A stretch of DNA of 64,000 bases from Nymphaea colorata (taxonomy: Eukaryota; Streptophyta; Magnoliopsida; Nymphaeales; Nymphaeaceae), in assembly GCF_008831285.2 (NCBI RefSeq), contig NC_045141.1:20084848-20148847 (forward strand), given 5' to 3'. Below the pieces are notes generated by a model that did no database searches, was not told the origin of the DNA, and saw only the letters and a program-made list of their open reading frames with translations. How positions within the stretch are numbered: the stretch's first letter is position 1; each line of letters begins with the position of its first letter. A program made the translations under genes and the position numbers. This document shows positions 13,836 through 27,207 of the stretch, piece by piece.

Positions 13836-16800
13836 TTATTTGATGCGAGAAGCAGTGACCTTTTTCTAATTTTTTATACACGTTCTTTGATGATCCTGTT
13901 GTCTAACTTCTTCTCTGCAGAAAAATATGTATAAACAAAAGGGCTAAAACTTCACCCTTAAGATTTTTTTTTATGTTAAAAAGTAGAAACGGCACTTTGG
14001 GATGTTTTTTTTACGATTTTTTGTTTTACTTTGCATTCCCATGAGTCCATTGAGGTGTACCCGAATGAATGTGACCTTTGGATGAAAAGCTGCATTTAAG
14101 CCTCCACAGCTAAATCTAATCAACGCAACATTATGACAACGTTCGGGTTACAATCTTTGCATTCTTCTCTTATATATTCCATGTATCTGGTCTTTCATGA
14201 TTGGTAGCTATCAGTATTAAAGAAATTTTGGCGAAAATGAAATTTGTACTGAGAGAATATCAGAGAAGTTTTTCATAGATTAGCTTTCAAGTGGAAAAGG
14301 AGATCGCGAACAGCTTATCAGTGTTCCACAAACGGCGGGGACAAAATTTCATAGTAATGTCTTCTCAAAAGTTGAATGATTCTCAGAGACACAGTTGTTA
14401 ATAGTTTGTTGACGGCTGTGTGCATGTTGTTATCTGAGTTGGCTTAAAAGCACCGAATATGAAGCCTGCCTGCCCTTCATTGTGTAGGTGGGACTTGAAA
14501 GTCCTTAGACGAGAAGAGAAAGCAGCAGGAACTTTTGGGGCTTCTTTTTTCTATATTTGTGCCCCACCATAAGATCAATCCATATTTTTCATCTTTACCT
14601 TACAAGAATTGACAAGTCCAAGCCTCCTTTTTCGTCTACCCTTTCCAGATTTGGTTTTGTAGGTACCCGAAAGCTCCTGTAGCAGAAGAAGTGTCTGTAA
14701 TTAGATAAAAGGCTTTTTTTTTTTAATACGTAAGGTCTTTTTCACGTCATTCTCACAGAGGGAATGTTGTGATTTACTTTTCTTTAAAAAAAAATTGTCC
14801 TTTCATGTTGAACTCATATCTAAAAGTTAGTTTTAATACTAATTGAAATCATTCAATACAAAACTGAATGCAAGGGCTATTAATAGGTCAGTGTATGCAT
14901 ATGAACATTTTTTTTTTTTTCAAATTTCAAATGCATGACAGTTCGTGATTTTACAATCTTTTTCCTTTTTAAAGAATCGTCTCCTTACATGTTAAACCCG
15001 AAGTCTGAGACTAACATGACCATCACGTAAACGGTTGAAACTCAACTAAGAATGGCCAAGCACGCATTCCGTGTAACAAATCTCAATCAACCATTAGTAG
15101 GGGTTCAACACCAAAGTTCTAGAATACAAAAAGCATGTACAAATGGAGATCACCTTGGATTTTTTTTTTTTTTTTGCTTGAATTCTTTACCAAGGAGGGA
15201 AAGATTGAGGGAGGAAAGGAACAACGGATTAGAAGGATTCAAATTTTAAAACTGGCAGGCATACGTGCTTCTATTGTGTTGGAATGGTCAAGCGGAGAAA
15301 TTGGAGATGTATTCCAGGCAGGCGCTCAATGGCGGTCTGTAGAACTAGCTAGTAGCAACTGCACCACTGCTTGTTTAACAAGGTTATAAGATCGGATTTC
15401 TGAATTCTTATATTGGGTGTCAGATTCTATACAAAGTACCTCTAGCTGTCGATTTTGTTGTTATAAACTGGCAGAGAATTGACTTACCCCAGGTTACAGA
15501 TGAAAAGGGAGAAGGAAACGAGAAGCTAGAACAAAAAGTAGAATAATGTAGACCGAATTGTGTATGAAGGAACGCGATCTCTTGCAAATTATTAAATGAA
15601 TTATATATTTCCCTGCGCGTGAAATGCTATAATAGCAAAACATTGTACAGGATTATTCTTTTGAGTTGAAAAATAGAAAAGAAAAAACAAATAGTAAACG
15701 GATGGTGCGTAACCACAAGCTGTCTCAATTAGCTTTCACTAATTCTGTCAAGGATTAATCTAATTTGTCTTTCTTTCTTCGCTTCATAGCACTTGGATGG
15801 ACCGTACTGTGGGTTTTATGAAGTTGGCTAGTGTTGCAGAGCCAGTCCATATGTTTTTGTCTGATCAGAGCCTAGGGGAATCAGGAAAGATGGAGAATAA
15901 ATGTCACCCTATTTGTTTTTCATTCATGTGAAACAATTCTTTTGTTTTTTTCCTGGTGAGGAACCTTACTCAAGAAGAGTGCTGTTCCCCATGGCTTCAG
16001 TTTTCCATATATATAAGCAGTAGACTGTTTTCGATTGAGGACAAGACGCCTTGTTGAGATCTTTTCAACGTCATTTGAGAGCTTCAAATCAAAAGACGAA
16101 CAACTAGCTAGTACTAGTGCATCTCTCTATGCCCATTCAGTGTGCCTTTTCTTCATGTTGAACTCCTTTAGCTACGCCAGAAATCTGACCATTACTTGCG
16201 TTTTACCTTCTTTTCATTAACTTTTGATTCTGTAAGCCTCCTGTATACTTCGGCTTCAGATGCATTATTTTGAAGCTTAACATGGCAACCTAACGTTCCC
16301 GCTTAAAGGCTGATATACCTTCATGAATTAGTTTTCCCTCCATTCTCTCTAACATTAGACGATGAGCATCAAGTTTCTTTACAGCGTCACCTCACAAATA
16401 TTGGAGTCCATGCATCTGAAAAACATTCGATGAATGCAATAAATAATATATAGTATGATTCCCGTGATCGGCGTCTGCGGTGGTGAGAGGTGTGGCCGTG
16501 TGGCTTGCCCACTTGCCAATGTGGGAGACCATTAAACTAAAGGAATTATGTATATATGTTGGTGCGAGTCTTTATTCAGCCTTCTAAGGAAAGGGGGTAG
16601 TCTCAGCTTAGTCAGTCTGCATCTGCTCTTTAGGGACCATCCGATACGACGGACGCATTCCCATCTGAACCAATTTCTTGATATCAACACAGAAATGTTC
16701 ATTCCCAGAGAGTGGGTATGGGCTTACACGGTGAAAACTGATCAGAAGAACAGGAACTGATCAGGTTGGAACCATACAGAAGGCAGACAGAAACATCCAA

Positions 16801-18604
16801 GAAGGGGTTATACAAGTTTGTAAGCAGGTGTCATCGAGTTAAGAGTTTGCCCAGCTAATCTACTTTTCCATGGGAAATAGGAATGGATAAATACAGTAGT
16901 TAGGTTAGATTGAATCGCTTGCTTTCCAGATACTTCCCCGGTTGCTTTCCTGTCACTTGCTTGTAGGTCACATAGGTTCCTCTCTTTCCTCGTTCTCATC
17001 CTGTAGAAGTCTTGGTTTCGAGAACTTGATCAAGTTTACGAGGCTAATTTCGTGGCCAGTTTGTCTTGTGCTTGGCCAGTAAGATAAGGAACCGCTCGTT
17101 GGTTAGGTTGATTTTGTGTTCTTTGAATTTTTCATGTTAGATAGAGCACAATAAATGTGGTCATAAATAGGTTTGTATGGTTGGTTTTTTCTTGTTGCAA
17201 GGAAATTCTCGTTATCTAATAAGATATTCGATTTCATTATATTTTAGTTTGTTCCTTTCGCAGGTCAGCTTAATTCGCTTGTGTATCCTTGCATAAAGGG
17301 TCTGTTGTAAAGAGCTAAAAACATTCTTTGAAAGTCCTGCTCAAGATGAGCCTAGCTTGCATTATAACGTCTCCTTTACTTGCAAATCAACTTTAGCAAC
17401 TGCAAATTATACCAGTTTGAGTTCATCATGCAATACTCGAACCCTGGTTGTCTCATTGGCAAACCATTTGGAACCAGTACCACAACTCCAGGGAACGCAC
17501 CTCCATGTGTTTCTCCAGTTCATGGGCACGATTCTCCATTCTCGATAAATTTCGTCCAGTTTAATTATGGAAAGACCATCATTTTATGATGTGTCAGCTC
17601 ACTTTACAAGCTTATTTGGAGACCCAAGCGCTCACCACCTGTTAATCATCAAAAACAGATCATGAATGATCACGTTTGCTTCAGACAGAAATTTAACAAG
17701 ATTTTAATGTTTGAGTTATTGAATTCAAATTTTTTATTTAGAGAATGAGGTAAGAAAATTTTTTAACTTACAATGTTCATTTATTTTTGAAATTGGAGGA
17801 TTTGTGATCAATGTCACTGTTCTGGACACGAAAATTGAGATCCTTGTTCAAGTTACGAAAGTTGGTTTGGAGAATAATGTACTTGATGCTCGTAAAAATA
17901 ATTACTGATTTCTTTAAGTGGACGAGAGACGTGTGCATTTTGACAGTTTTCACAATCCGACCTCTTCCTTCATATTAATTTTGGTTCTTTCCGTGGTCTA
18001 ACATAGTGTACCCCATCACAACAGCGTAAAAGAACCATAGTGGAACGACCGCAGTGGTGGAGAGAACGTTAAGGTGGAGGAGTCATTGAAGGTGCTGCAA
18101 AAAAACTTGGGTCAACTCCCAACTCTTTGCCACTCAATCACGCCATAAGCTTTCCTTCAATGTGATAAGAAACTGTCATCATCGACAAAAAGCAGGCTCA
18201 TTAAGGGTGTTTGGCAAGATTGGACAGATACACGAAAACACTAGAATGCAGTGTTTCATAAATCTATGTCAATATCTGAGACAGACTAATGGTATTATTA
18301 CTAGTGTTCCTATTGCATAATGCCCCCTTTTAAGTGTTTTGCCCGTGAAGGATCTCCGGTGCATCTACCAAAGAGGACACTGAAGCTGTAGGGTCACAGG
18401 CCATCCAGCCTCTCTCGTGGATTCACATGGTGCCCTAGACACTCTAAAGCCAGCTAAAAACAGAGTAGCCACTGGTAACAGATCAAACCTGCAACCGGAA
18501 ATGCACCATCCTCTTGTTTCTTGTTCTCAGCCACTACCCTTTATTTTTCCCCTCCAGAAACGTCTCACTACATGAATCGCCCACCAGCCAAAGGGTGCCA
18601 TTCA

Positions 18605-18720
18605 GGGGCAGAGCCAAGGTGGGGCCGGCAGGGGCTTTGGCCCCACCTTCAAAAAAAAAAAATAATTTATATATAAATTTTAAAAATTTTCATCTTTCTA
18701 TATAAAAAAAAGTTGAAAAA
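18605..18720 (+). repeat. Repeat-like fragment with a GC hairpin and AT-rich tail
   Basis: GGGGCAGAGCCAAGG is followed by a hairpin with 11-bp arms (AAGGTGGGGCC ... GGCCCCACCTT, 18617-18651), a poly-A run and an AT-rich tail. The layout resembles the TIR elements at 28.7-29.3 kb. No matching right end is visible, so this is probably a fragment. Confidence 0.45.
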
Positions 18721-19194
18721 TGATATTTTAACCCATGTCAAAATTTTGAAACAATAACTGGACAACTGGTGCCATTAACCTTTCACCATTCTGACATGGC
18801 GGCCCATCAGGTGGAAAACCTCCTCTCTCACATTAGTAGCTTCTCTGACATCGATCAATACCGTAGATAGATGGAGAATTGAGACTCCAAGTGTGCCTGA
18901 AAATGAACCCAGTGAAGGTAAACTCTCTGTCAATAGATTGAATTGTACAATAACCAGTCCACATCATTTAACCCGAATCCAGGTCCAACTCCATTCCAAG
19001 ACATATTTTACGTGATCCAACACCTACATGAACCAACAACCACTTACAACTCTTTTAGATCCATACTCAATCTATCCGTGGACATGGATGACAAGACAGG
19101 ATAGCAAACGTAGACCATTTTCGGCATGTAAAGTCATAGGATTCTTAAACATTAAAATTCACTTAAACTAAACCATAAAAAACCAAGCTCCGCA

Positions 19195-19638
19195 TAGGAC
19201 TGCAGATGAGCCGAGTTAGGCTTGAGCTGGGTCAGCCTGAGCTCGACTTAACTTAATAAACTCAAACTTGAACCCAAGTCGAGCTCCATAGAAAAATCTC
19301 AAGCTCAGCTCGACAATATAAAATCAAGCTTGAGCTCAACTTGGCTAACTCGTTTCTGTTAAGTGTGTCACATTTCATTTAACTTGTTAACTTGTTTAGT
19401 TTCTACTTGTCTGATTATTCTCTCATTATAATGCAACATCCATTATATAACCACGCCTAATCGAGTTTAAACAAGTTGAGTTATTAGTTATTACAACTCA
19501 AAACTGGACAAGTTTCACATTTCGAGCATCCGTTTGAACTTGAGCTAGACTTCTTTACAAACAAGTCAAACTCGAGCTGAATTTTGATGAATGAATTTGC
19601 GTCAAGCTCGAGCTACCTCAGCTCCTTGTGCAGCCCTA
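19195..19638. mobile_element. MITE-like element with long imperfect terminal inverted repeats
   Basis: The left end TAGGACTGCAGATGAGC and the reverse complement of the right end TAGGGCTGCACAAGGAGC pair imperfectly, and the similarity runs inward through GAGCT/CTCGAGC-rich sequence. The 444-bp body has no coding capacity and repeats CTTGAGCT/CTCGAGCT motifs near both ends. Ends starting TAGGG are common in plant hAT-type MITEs, but no clear 8-bp target duplication is visible (only CGCA on both sides), so the superfamily is inferred. Confidence 0.6.
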
Positions 19639-20781
19639 CGCAGTGGTGGAGAGGAGGATTCAAAACACCTAGGCCTAAATACTAAACTAGAGCCTTTCAG
19701 CCGCCGGCCAAGCCAGAGAGTAAAACGTAGCAAAATTAATTAAAATTATGCTCACTCGGCTCAGGCAGTATATCTGGAGCAAACGTGGACGCATCTAAAA
19801 TGAGTCCTCTCTCAACTGTTCACCCCATTAAAGCAGAAAAATTTTCCTGGACAAATATCACTTGACAAGTTGTATACTAAAAGTTTTGAGTCTACAATTT
19901 AGCAGGCACTGAGATGCTATTCAACCAAAAAAAAAAAAAAGAACCAAGTGGGAAACGGCCCGCTACAAACACCAAAGCCTCGGAAAAACAAGTATAGGAA
20001 GAGGAGAGTGGTCTATTGACTCTTTCCGTAGCGAGTCCCGGTACCAGAGTTTCCAGGATGCTTTCGGTCCTACTTACCCCTTGCTTGGTGGTTATCTCCA
20101 TCTCTGGTCAGTCTGCTAATAAATCAATTCATAGCACAAACCAACGGAAATTCTGACTAACGAAATAAACAAGTGAATGGAGAAAGCAACGACAATGTAA
20201 AACCTTTTTTTTTCTCATTGTCAAGCCCTTCAATGGTATACCAAAAAGAATAGCCGCCTCTAGGATTGCTCGAATCTTCTCATTTTTCATTTCTTTTTCC
20301 TCGCCGGGGGCCCTTTAGACATGCAGAAAGCAGAGGCTATTTCCTTTCAGTCACCATGAATTACCCACATCTCCACATTATTAGATGATACAAATGCAAC
20401 CCAGAACGTTTTAACGAGAACCATCCCCAAGTAGACTTTTCTTCTGCAGAACTGTTCGGAGCCACATCCATCCAGAACGAATACAAGTGATGGGAATCCA
20501 AGTTTTCGGCTCTTATCTACGGCGCTGTAGTGATGTCAAACGTACACATCCAGATTCTTCCCAAAAGGCAAGAAAACAAGAAAGTACAGTTACCACAGAC
20601 CACACAAACCAGGAAGTTCGCCTGTCTTGGGAAATAGAGGAACCAAGGGAAATTAACCACTGCTGCCTCCATTTCTGTCGTGGGATAGGAGAACAGGCGA
20701 TGTTCCTATCGACCAAGGAGGGCAAAATGGCAGAATTATAATGATCATCAATCTAATGTTGGATCTGTATAAAACGTTTGG

Positions 20782-21171
20782 CATGTTGAAACAAAATAGA
20801 ATTGGGATTTTACTGCTAAGCTTCCAAAGGATGCGATCGAAAATAGAACTCCACAGAGAATAAAGATAATGACGAAGTTACCGCAAAAATATTGCGTAAG
20901 CAAAAGAAAAAAATTCAAACCAGAATTCAATCACATGATCTATTCACATCAGGTGAGGTTTCCAGATGCAAACCCACATGTTGAAACAAAATAGAATTGG
21001 GATTTTACTGCTAAGCTTCCAAAGGATGCGATCGAAAATAGAACTCCACAGAGAATAAAGATAATGACGAAGTTACTGCAAAAGTATTGCATAAGCAAAA
21101 GAAAAAAGTTCAAGCCAGAATTCAATCACATGATCTATTCAGATCAGGTGAGGTTTCCAGATGTAAACCCA
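20782..21171. repeat. 195-bp tandem duplication (two copies)
   Basis: 20782-20976 and 20977-21171 are near-identical head-to-tail copies, both starting CATGTTGAAACAAAATAG. They differ by a handful of substitutions (for example ACCGCAAAAATATT against ACTGCAAAAGTATT). The low divergence suggests a recent event. The unit has no open frame of note. Confidence 0.95.
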
Positions 21172-21831
21172 CTTGCAATGATAATTTGTTATTCAGCTAT
21201 GCCTGTGAAATAGAAGCTGATCACTTGCAAGATGATGCACAACATAGTCGGGAACGTATTTGGGGTCTAGGTGAGAACTACTCACGTGTTGCAATTTGCT
21301 TATAATGGTCTCACATAGACAAACATATTGTTTCCAACAAATAGCTGGCTCCTGAAGTTGAAAATGTGATAAAGTAATTTATTTTAGTTATTTCTTTCAA
21401 AGTAGTTCATTTTACAATGTTCACAAGAAGAAAAGAAGAAAAAAAATGCAATAATAAATTCACACAAGGATTATTTTTGTTATAGAAAGAAATGAGCAAA
21501 AGATCAGATAATTTAAAGACAGAATAAAGACCACTAAACTAATGATAATTGATAACCAATTGAAATACATACCAAAGGGATCCTGCTTTGCCTAAACCAA
21601 TCAATTAAGAATGACGGTTGTGCCATCTAACGCCTGTTCTCACATCAACAATTTTCACCACAAATACCTAAAAGTAGTAACAGAGTAGTCACAATAGCAA
21701 GACAAAAAATAATAATAGCTTTTGCTAGTAACAGAACGAAGGTTCAAAGCAGCTATAGTGTACAGAAAATAAATAATCAAGCAAAAATTCAAAAATAGAT
21801 ATAAGGAAAAGAAAAATGAACCTTCTGAAAA

Positions 21832-24412
21832 TTAATCTTTCAGAGCAGAGAGTTTCAGGAATGTCAATTTCTTGTTCCTAAGCTGTCTTTTGGGAGTAGC
21901 ATCACTCATTTTAGTAGGAAGAGCCAAAAAAGCATCAGGTCGCTTGCCAATAGATGTTCTGCTTTTCTTAACTACCCACTTCAATGACAAATTGTCTACC
22001 ACGCCTCCAATATCATTTGAACTACTTAGTTCCACTAATCTCTGAACACTCTCTTCCATTTGACCAGCCCAAGCTATAGCTCGATCAAGGTCAACTGAAT
22101 CATCCAAAGGATTTTGCCATAAAGTGACTAAGGTTTGATGAAATGAAAGATGTGACATAGATGATGGATGAGACTTCTGCTTGTGATAAACTGAATTAAC
22201 CTTGATAACATGTTTGCAAAGGTTCCCAAGCATAGCCCATGCACAATCACAGAAACCAAACTCTGACCCAGGATTCCACACAATATGCATTTGAGAGTTG
22301 TCTCTTTGGCTAACAACCTTAGCATAAAGTTGTGCCTCATCATCAAAGATGACCGCACTGTCTGGAATCTGCAGTGCACGATGCCATGATGTAGACAGTA
22401 CGTACTCATCTTTGACATTTTCAAACATGCCACTCTCATCTGCATACTGGTCAAGCCAATAGCTAGAATGCAGCTCTGTCGTCAGCTTATGAACCAACCA
22501 GTCAACACGCTGCGTTGCCCTGAGATGTGAGTCATCAAATAATTTAAGCTTCAACCTCAGATGATACGATTCAACAGCACCACATGCTTCTAGACTTGCT
22601 AAAGGAAGACTTCTCATGACAGCAAGCCACATTTCTGGTGCAAATATATAAAGTCATAATTTTAGAAGATATGTGGGAACGACACAAAAGGGACAACCAA
22701 AACGAGTGAAACTTATCTAACCTATTTTTGGTCTCCAGCATTCATTGAAATACTTCATGAAGGTACTTTGATCAATAAAATCTTGAATAAATTCTTCCAT
22801 GGCATCCACAGAATCAGCTCCAGTCCATATACTACATATAATTTGGCCAAGGCGCTTAAAGATTTCTCTTTGAATTTCTTTATTGCTGCATTTCTTTATG
22901 ATGTTCTTCAGCCAAGATCTGCGAATTCGCCAAATGGAAAAAAGAACGGGGCAATGAAAGATATCCCTGAAAATCATGCACCAGGTTGATTAGGTGGAGA
23001 ATAAGACAGGATGCTGGAATAATAAAAAACTGAAAAGAAAAAAAAAACACATAGTTCACCTGATTGGATCAATCTCAAGGACTGCATCATCAATAATGAA
23101 TCCATTAACTTTCCAAGAAGGATCCACAGAAAGAATCCTATCATAAAGAGCCTTCATCCACTTAGATATCTCATGCTTAGCGAAACTCCGTGTTATGACC
23201 CACGCAACCGGCAGTGCATGTTGTCTAGCATCAAACACCAGGAGCGAGTATAGAGGATACTGCAAGTAAATACACCATTTTAAACATGATCCTCATAGAG
23301 AGATATGTATCATCATGGTTGAAAAGTGTAAGAGCATTCAAAAATATACCTTTAGCTTGCTAACCCCAAATGTGGAATCAACTGCTAGAAGGCTCTGCCT
23401 ACCAAATCGAATCATTTGCTGCAGTTGCCATTCCGTTTGAATTCCCAAAACAAAAGAATCAGTGTCTGAGTAATTCTGGAAAAAGAATACAGATTTCTTC
23501 TGACGGTCAACCCACATGCGAATACTGGATTCATCATCTAGATCAAGTTCATGGGTGGATCGCCTGATAACCATCTCCAATTTTCTGACATACTGTGAAG
23601 CAAGTTTGGCACCTTTCACATTACTGCCACAGTAGCGCTCAATGCCCTCAATGTGCTTTTGAAGAACATTCTCCTCAGGAATACCTAGATAAATCATAGA
23701 CATTGTCTGTCGTTGAATTTCACTACCTACGTAAGGGATAGCTTTTGCCTTAGGTCCAATAGCATCTCTATCTAGTGGCCCATGGCAGATAAACCCATGT
23801 TTGTTAACATGCAATCGCTGCTTGTACATAATAAGTGCAACTGACGGTCGTGCATAGAGGCGCTTCACTATAAAATTGCAAGTACAACCACGCATTGACT
23901 GTGGTCTAGCAGCTCGTTTGCGGGTATTGAGCCGATACTTTCGACTGGGCAAAATATCTCCACCCTCTCCATAATTTTCTGGGCCAAATGAGCACCAATA
24001 GCTTCAAAAAAAGTGAGAGAAAAAGAGTAAGTTGCAACCATATCTAAAAAGACGTGTGCATTTCTATCGATCAGATCAGGAAACAGGGAAAAAAATGATT
24101 ATTTGTGACTCACTGTTTATATTCCAAATAATCATCACTTTTGAATTTCTTCAAGCTTCCTAGAGCTCTTCTTCTGCCTCTCTCAAGGTGAAACCTAGTC
24201 GGATATTGCACATTCGAGCATTCCCCAAAGATAAAGTCATCAACACGTTCATAGAGAATAAGTGCAACATCATCGGTACCTCCACTAGAATTGCTAAGCT
24301 TGGTCCATGTTAGGTCAACAGAGGAGAACTCCTCATCTGGTGGATCTTGCACAGGAAGACCCACTATGGAATCCTCGGCATCCAACTCCATTGAGTTGTC
24401 AGAACATCCCAT
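21832..24412 (-). CDS. SWIM zinc-finger protein derived from a Mutator-like transposase
   Basis: Resembles the Arabidopsis At1g60560-type SWIM proteins, a domesticated MULE transposase family probably acting in the nucleus. Coding exons (minus strand): 24412-24114, 24001-23350, 23259-23060, 22966-22722 and 22634-21832, with short introns (87-112 bp) and exact phases, giving 732 aa. Seen: an N-terminal region with Cys/His residues; the MULE catalytic core with D308 (VDSTFG), D374 (IIDDA) and E487 (AVESYH) in the positions of a DDE triad; and a complete SWIM finger (C594, C596, C605, H607). I chose the start at 24412; the in-frame ATG at 24391 (MELDAED) is an equal alternative. There are no terminal inverted repeats or target duplications, and the gene has several introns, so it is a host gene rather than a live transposon. 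Molecular role unknown. Confidence 0.93.
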
Positions 24413-24432
24413 TCCCAAGGCTGTCAATTTTC
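24413..24432 (-). other. 5' leader part of the first coding exon of the SWIM gene
   Basis: A pyrimidine tract ending TGTCTTCAG lies just before 24432 on the minus strand, so the ATG exon probably begins there with about 20 nt of leader. The intron upstream would reach a donor near 26482 or 27208. Confidence 0.55.
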
Positions 24433-27207
24433 TGAAGACATTCAGGAGATAAAAAACCAATTACTTGTTATCCAGGTATAAATAAAAGCAAGTAAAAGGC
24501 AATACCTGTGCATGAATAAGAGAATTCTGTTATCAGTATGATTCCAACTTGAGAAAGCAGGTAGAATATGTAGAGCAAAATAAAATTCTTTATTTCCAAC
24601 TAGATTATCACATGCAAGAACTCATCCACAACTCAGTTTAAATGAATTTGCACAGCAATGATTACTTGAGATGAAAGCAAGTTTAACATGGAATTACCAA
24701 ATGTAGCAGAGGCACTGCAAACATGAAGAGATGCATGAAATCTCAGGTGCTAAAATTGTGCACCGTTTGCCTCATGTAGGCATTTCATAAATAGGTTGTG
24801 CCTTGTACACAAAAAGGAGAGAAAGGGAGCCACAAAAGCAATAAACTCAAAACCTGGAAATAATAAGAATAACAACAACAAAAATAACAATGGCACTAAC
24901 ACTAATAACAACAATATTATCACAATGTCATTACGTGCGATGAGACGAGGTGAGGCATTGAGCCTCTCATGTGGCAAGCGATAGGCCCTAAGGCTAAAGT
25001 ATAAACTTCATGATCGAATTGTGAAGTATATAATATCTATAAAAATAATGAAAAATTTGAAAAGAAAAAGCTACTAAATAACAAGTATATATAATAAAGA
25101 ACAATATTAAGAACAGTGGAATGAGACCATAGGCAGAGGCAGGGCAGAGAGCAGAATGCAACATAGTGAGAAAGAATCTATGTATCATTTCCTCCATGGT
25201 ATGTGAGGGAAGAGGGGGCTGTCCTCGGCCCAATCATCCAAAACTTGTGTTAATCATCTTTCATACACATAGGCACATGCCAACAACAATCAAGTTACAT
25301 TCCCAATGCAAGATAAAACAAGTTACATCAGTAACCACAAAATCCAAATGTGGTGACATCTCCAAATCAACCTATCCTAGCAATACCTTTTAAGTGACCT
25401 GTTCGATACCATTTATGTGTATATCAATTGCACAACCAAGTCGCACTAACATAGCAAATTGTATCCACAATTATGAAATCATATTGAAAACAACAACCAT
25501 CTAAAATGGGGTCATCCCCAAAGCTCCAATTATGAAACAAACTCAATTATAAGAACATACAACAAATATGAAAGCAATATACTACAGAATTCCAGAGACA
25601 CTGGCTAATCTACATAAATAATTTTCATGAATACTGATTGAACTTATAATAAGAGCACTAGAATAGCTTGATAATTATATGCATAATCATGTCGGTTCGC
25701 TCCAAAAGATTTTGCTTGGTGAAAAGGTAAGATGTAATAAAATTTGTTAATCTGCATACTGTGCATGCAATGTTGCACAACTTGGAACAAGTGAAGAGTT
25801 CACTTTTAACATGTATCAAGCACCACATGTATACCTGTGACAAGTATACATGTTCAACAAACTGTTCAACATTTCCCAAGTCAAAATACTTATCAAATAG
25901 AAGATACATCCGCTTTCATTCATCAAGGACTCAAGAAGCTAACTTCGCAAAGGAATCAGTGTACAAGTGCACAAGATACATTCTAACAATTTTTCCAATT
26001 AAAAAAGAATGGGTAAGAAGATGTTTTCAGTTTCAAACGGTCCATTTAATATATCCAAATGAAATAAACAGTAAGCAATAAACATCAAACATCTAAACAA
26101 AATTCCAAAACCACAACAGGCGCCCAGACAAGCATTCAATCAGTTATCTATGTGTTCCTACATGTTTGGATTCATATGAAAAATATATCAAATTTTGCAT
26201 TTGCAAACAAGCAAAATTATCAGTTAGAAATGGATCAATTCATACAATCGGCAATCTGCACAGAGAGAGACCCATGGTGCAGCTGTGTGGTGCAGAGGCA
26301 CCATTGAGAGCTGGGAGAGGCAGCAGCAAAGCAGGAATGAAATATTCAAACCATACAATCGGCAACTGAGAGAGAGAGAGAGAGACGTGAGGGCAGCCGG
26401 CAGCACTCAATCTCGATGACAGAAAGAGTGAGAGAGGGAGAAAGAGAGAGGGTGGCTAGCCATGGCAGGGTCGCCACTCACCTGCCCTCATCTTGATAAA
26501 GAGAAAAGAAGGGGCGCGGCTGTCGGCCGGCCCGAACCTCAATCTCCACACACAGAGACAGCGAGAAAGAGAGACAGAGACAGCGACATAGAGGAGATAG
26601 CGGCCGGCCACGGCGGCCCGCGTGCCTTCGATGACACGGAGAGAGAGAGAGAGAGAGAGAGAGGTGCGGCTGTCGCCGACCCTCAATGGCTCAACCACAC
26701 CCACACACACACACACGCAGAGAGAAAGCAGACCTTAGAGCGACGGACTGACGATTGTGGTAGCGTTAAACCACCAAAAGACTTCTCACCACAAAAATAA
26801 AGATGAAGTAAAGGAACATACTTTAAGCTCCAAATTTGTCATAACATCGTGGAAGCTCAAGCAGTGATCGAAGCAGGGGGAACAGAAAACAAACAAAAAA
26901 GATAGAATTGTTGCCAATGAACATTCAGGGACTCGATGAAATCGTAAGCCCCAAGTCTTCTACACATGTTACAAAAATTAATCAAGATAAAAGAAGTCAA
27001 AGAACAGAAAAACGAAATTGCTATTTCCCAAGGTTGTAGGTTGTCCTGTAAGATGAGAGCCCGAGAAAGAAAAAAGAAAACCAAAAACAAGAACACGAAA
27101 GGAAAGGGCATGTCGGTGTGCTTTCATCCTTGAAACGTAAGACTTCTCGTGGTCTAAGAAACTAGAGAAGGGAATCGGCAGAAACCATAGATTCCAAGAG
27201 GGCGCAC
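24433..27207. other. Probable leader intron of the SWIM gene
   Basis: 2.8 kb without a protein gene. It is AT-rich up to 26.2 kb, then has GA-rich and CpG-rich sequence at 26.25-26.76 kb, including a GA microsatellite and a second strong donor on the minus strand (GCAG|GTGAGT at 26482/26481). An AAC/AAT-rich run occurs at 24859-24913. Confidence 0.45.
26640..26663. repeat. (GA)n microsatellite
   Basis: About 12 AG/GA units inside the GC-rich segment at 26.46-26.76 kb. A short (CA)n run follows at 26698-26716. Confidence 0.9.

Larger units (their letters stand above)
9249..21831. other. Long intergenic region, no protein gene recognised
   Basis: 12.6 kb between the BEL1-like gene and the SWIM gene. 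The lower part (to about 12.5 kb) should contain the leader intron, leader and promoter of the BEL1-like gene, with several CT/GA microsatellites. Then come a GC-rich island (12.9-13.8 kb), AT-rich sequence with poly-T runs (13.9-18.5 kb), repeat-like pieces at 18.6 and 19.2-19.6 kb, and a tandem duplication at 20.8-21.2 kb. Open frames here are short and match no family I know. One short minus-strand frame at 20101 has an ATG and a good donor eight codons later, but no following exon could be found. Confidence 0.6.

Noticed and set aside
19892..20101. Possible first exon (MEITTKQG with donor GTAAGT) on the minus strand
   Set aside because: The donor is good, but no following exon with an open frame or family match was found downstream.
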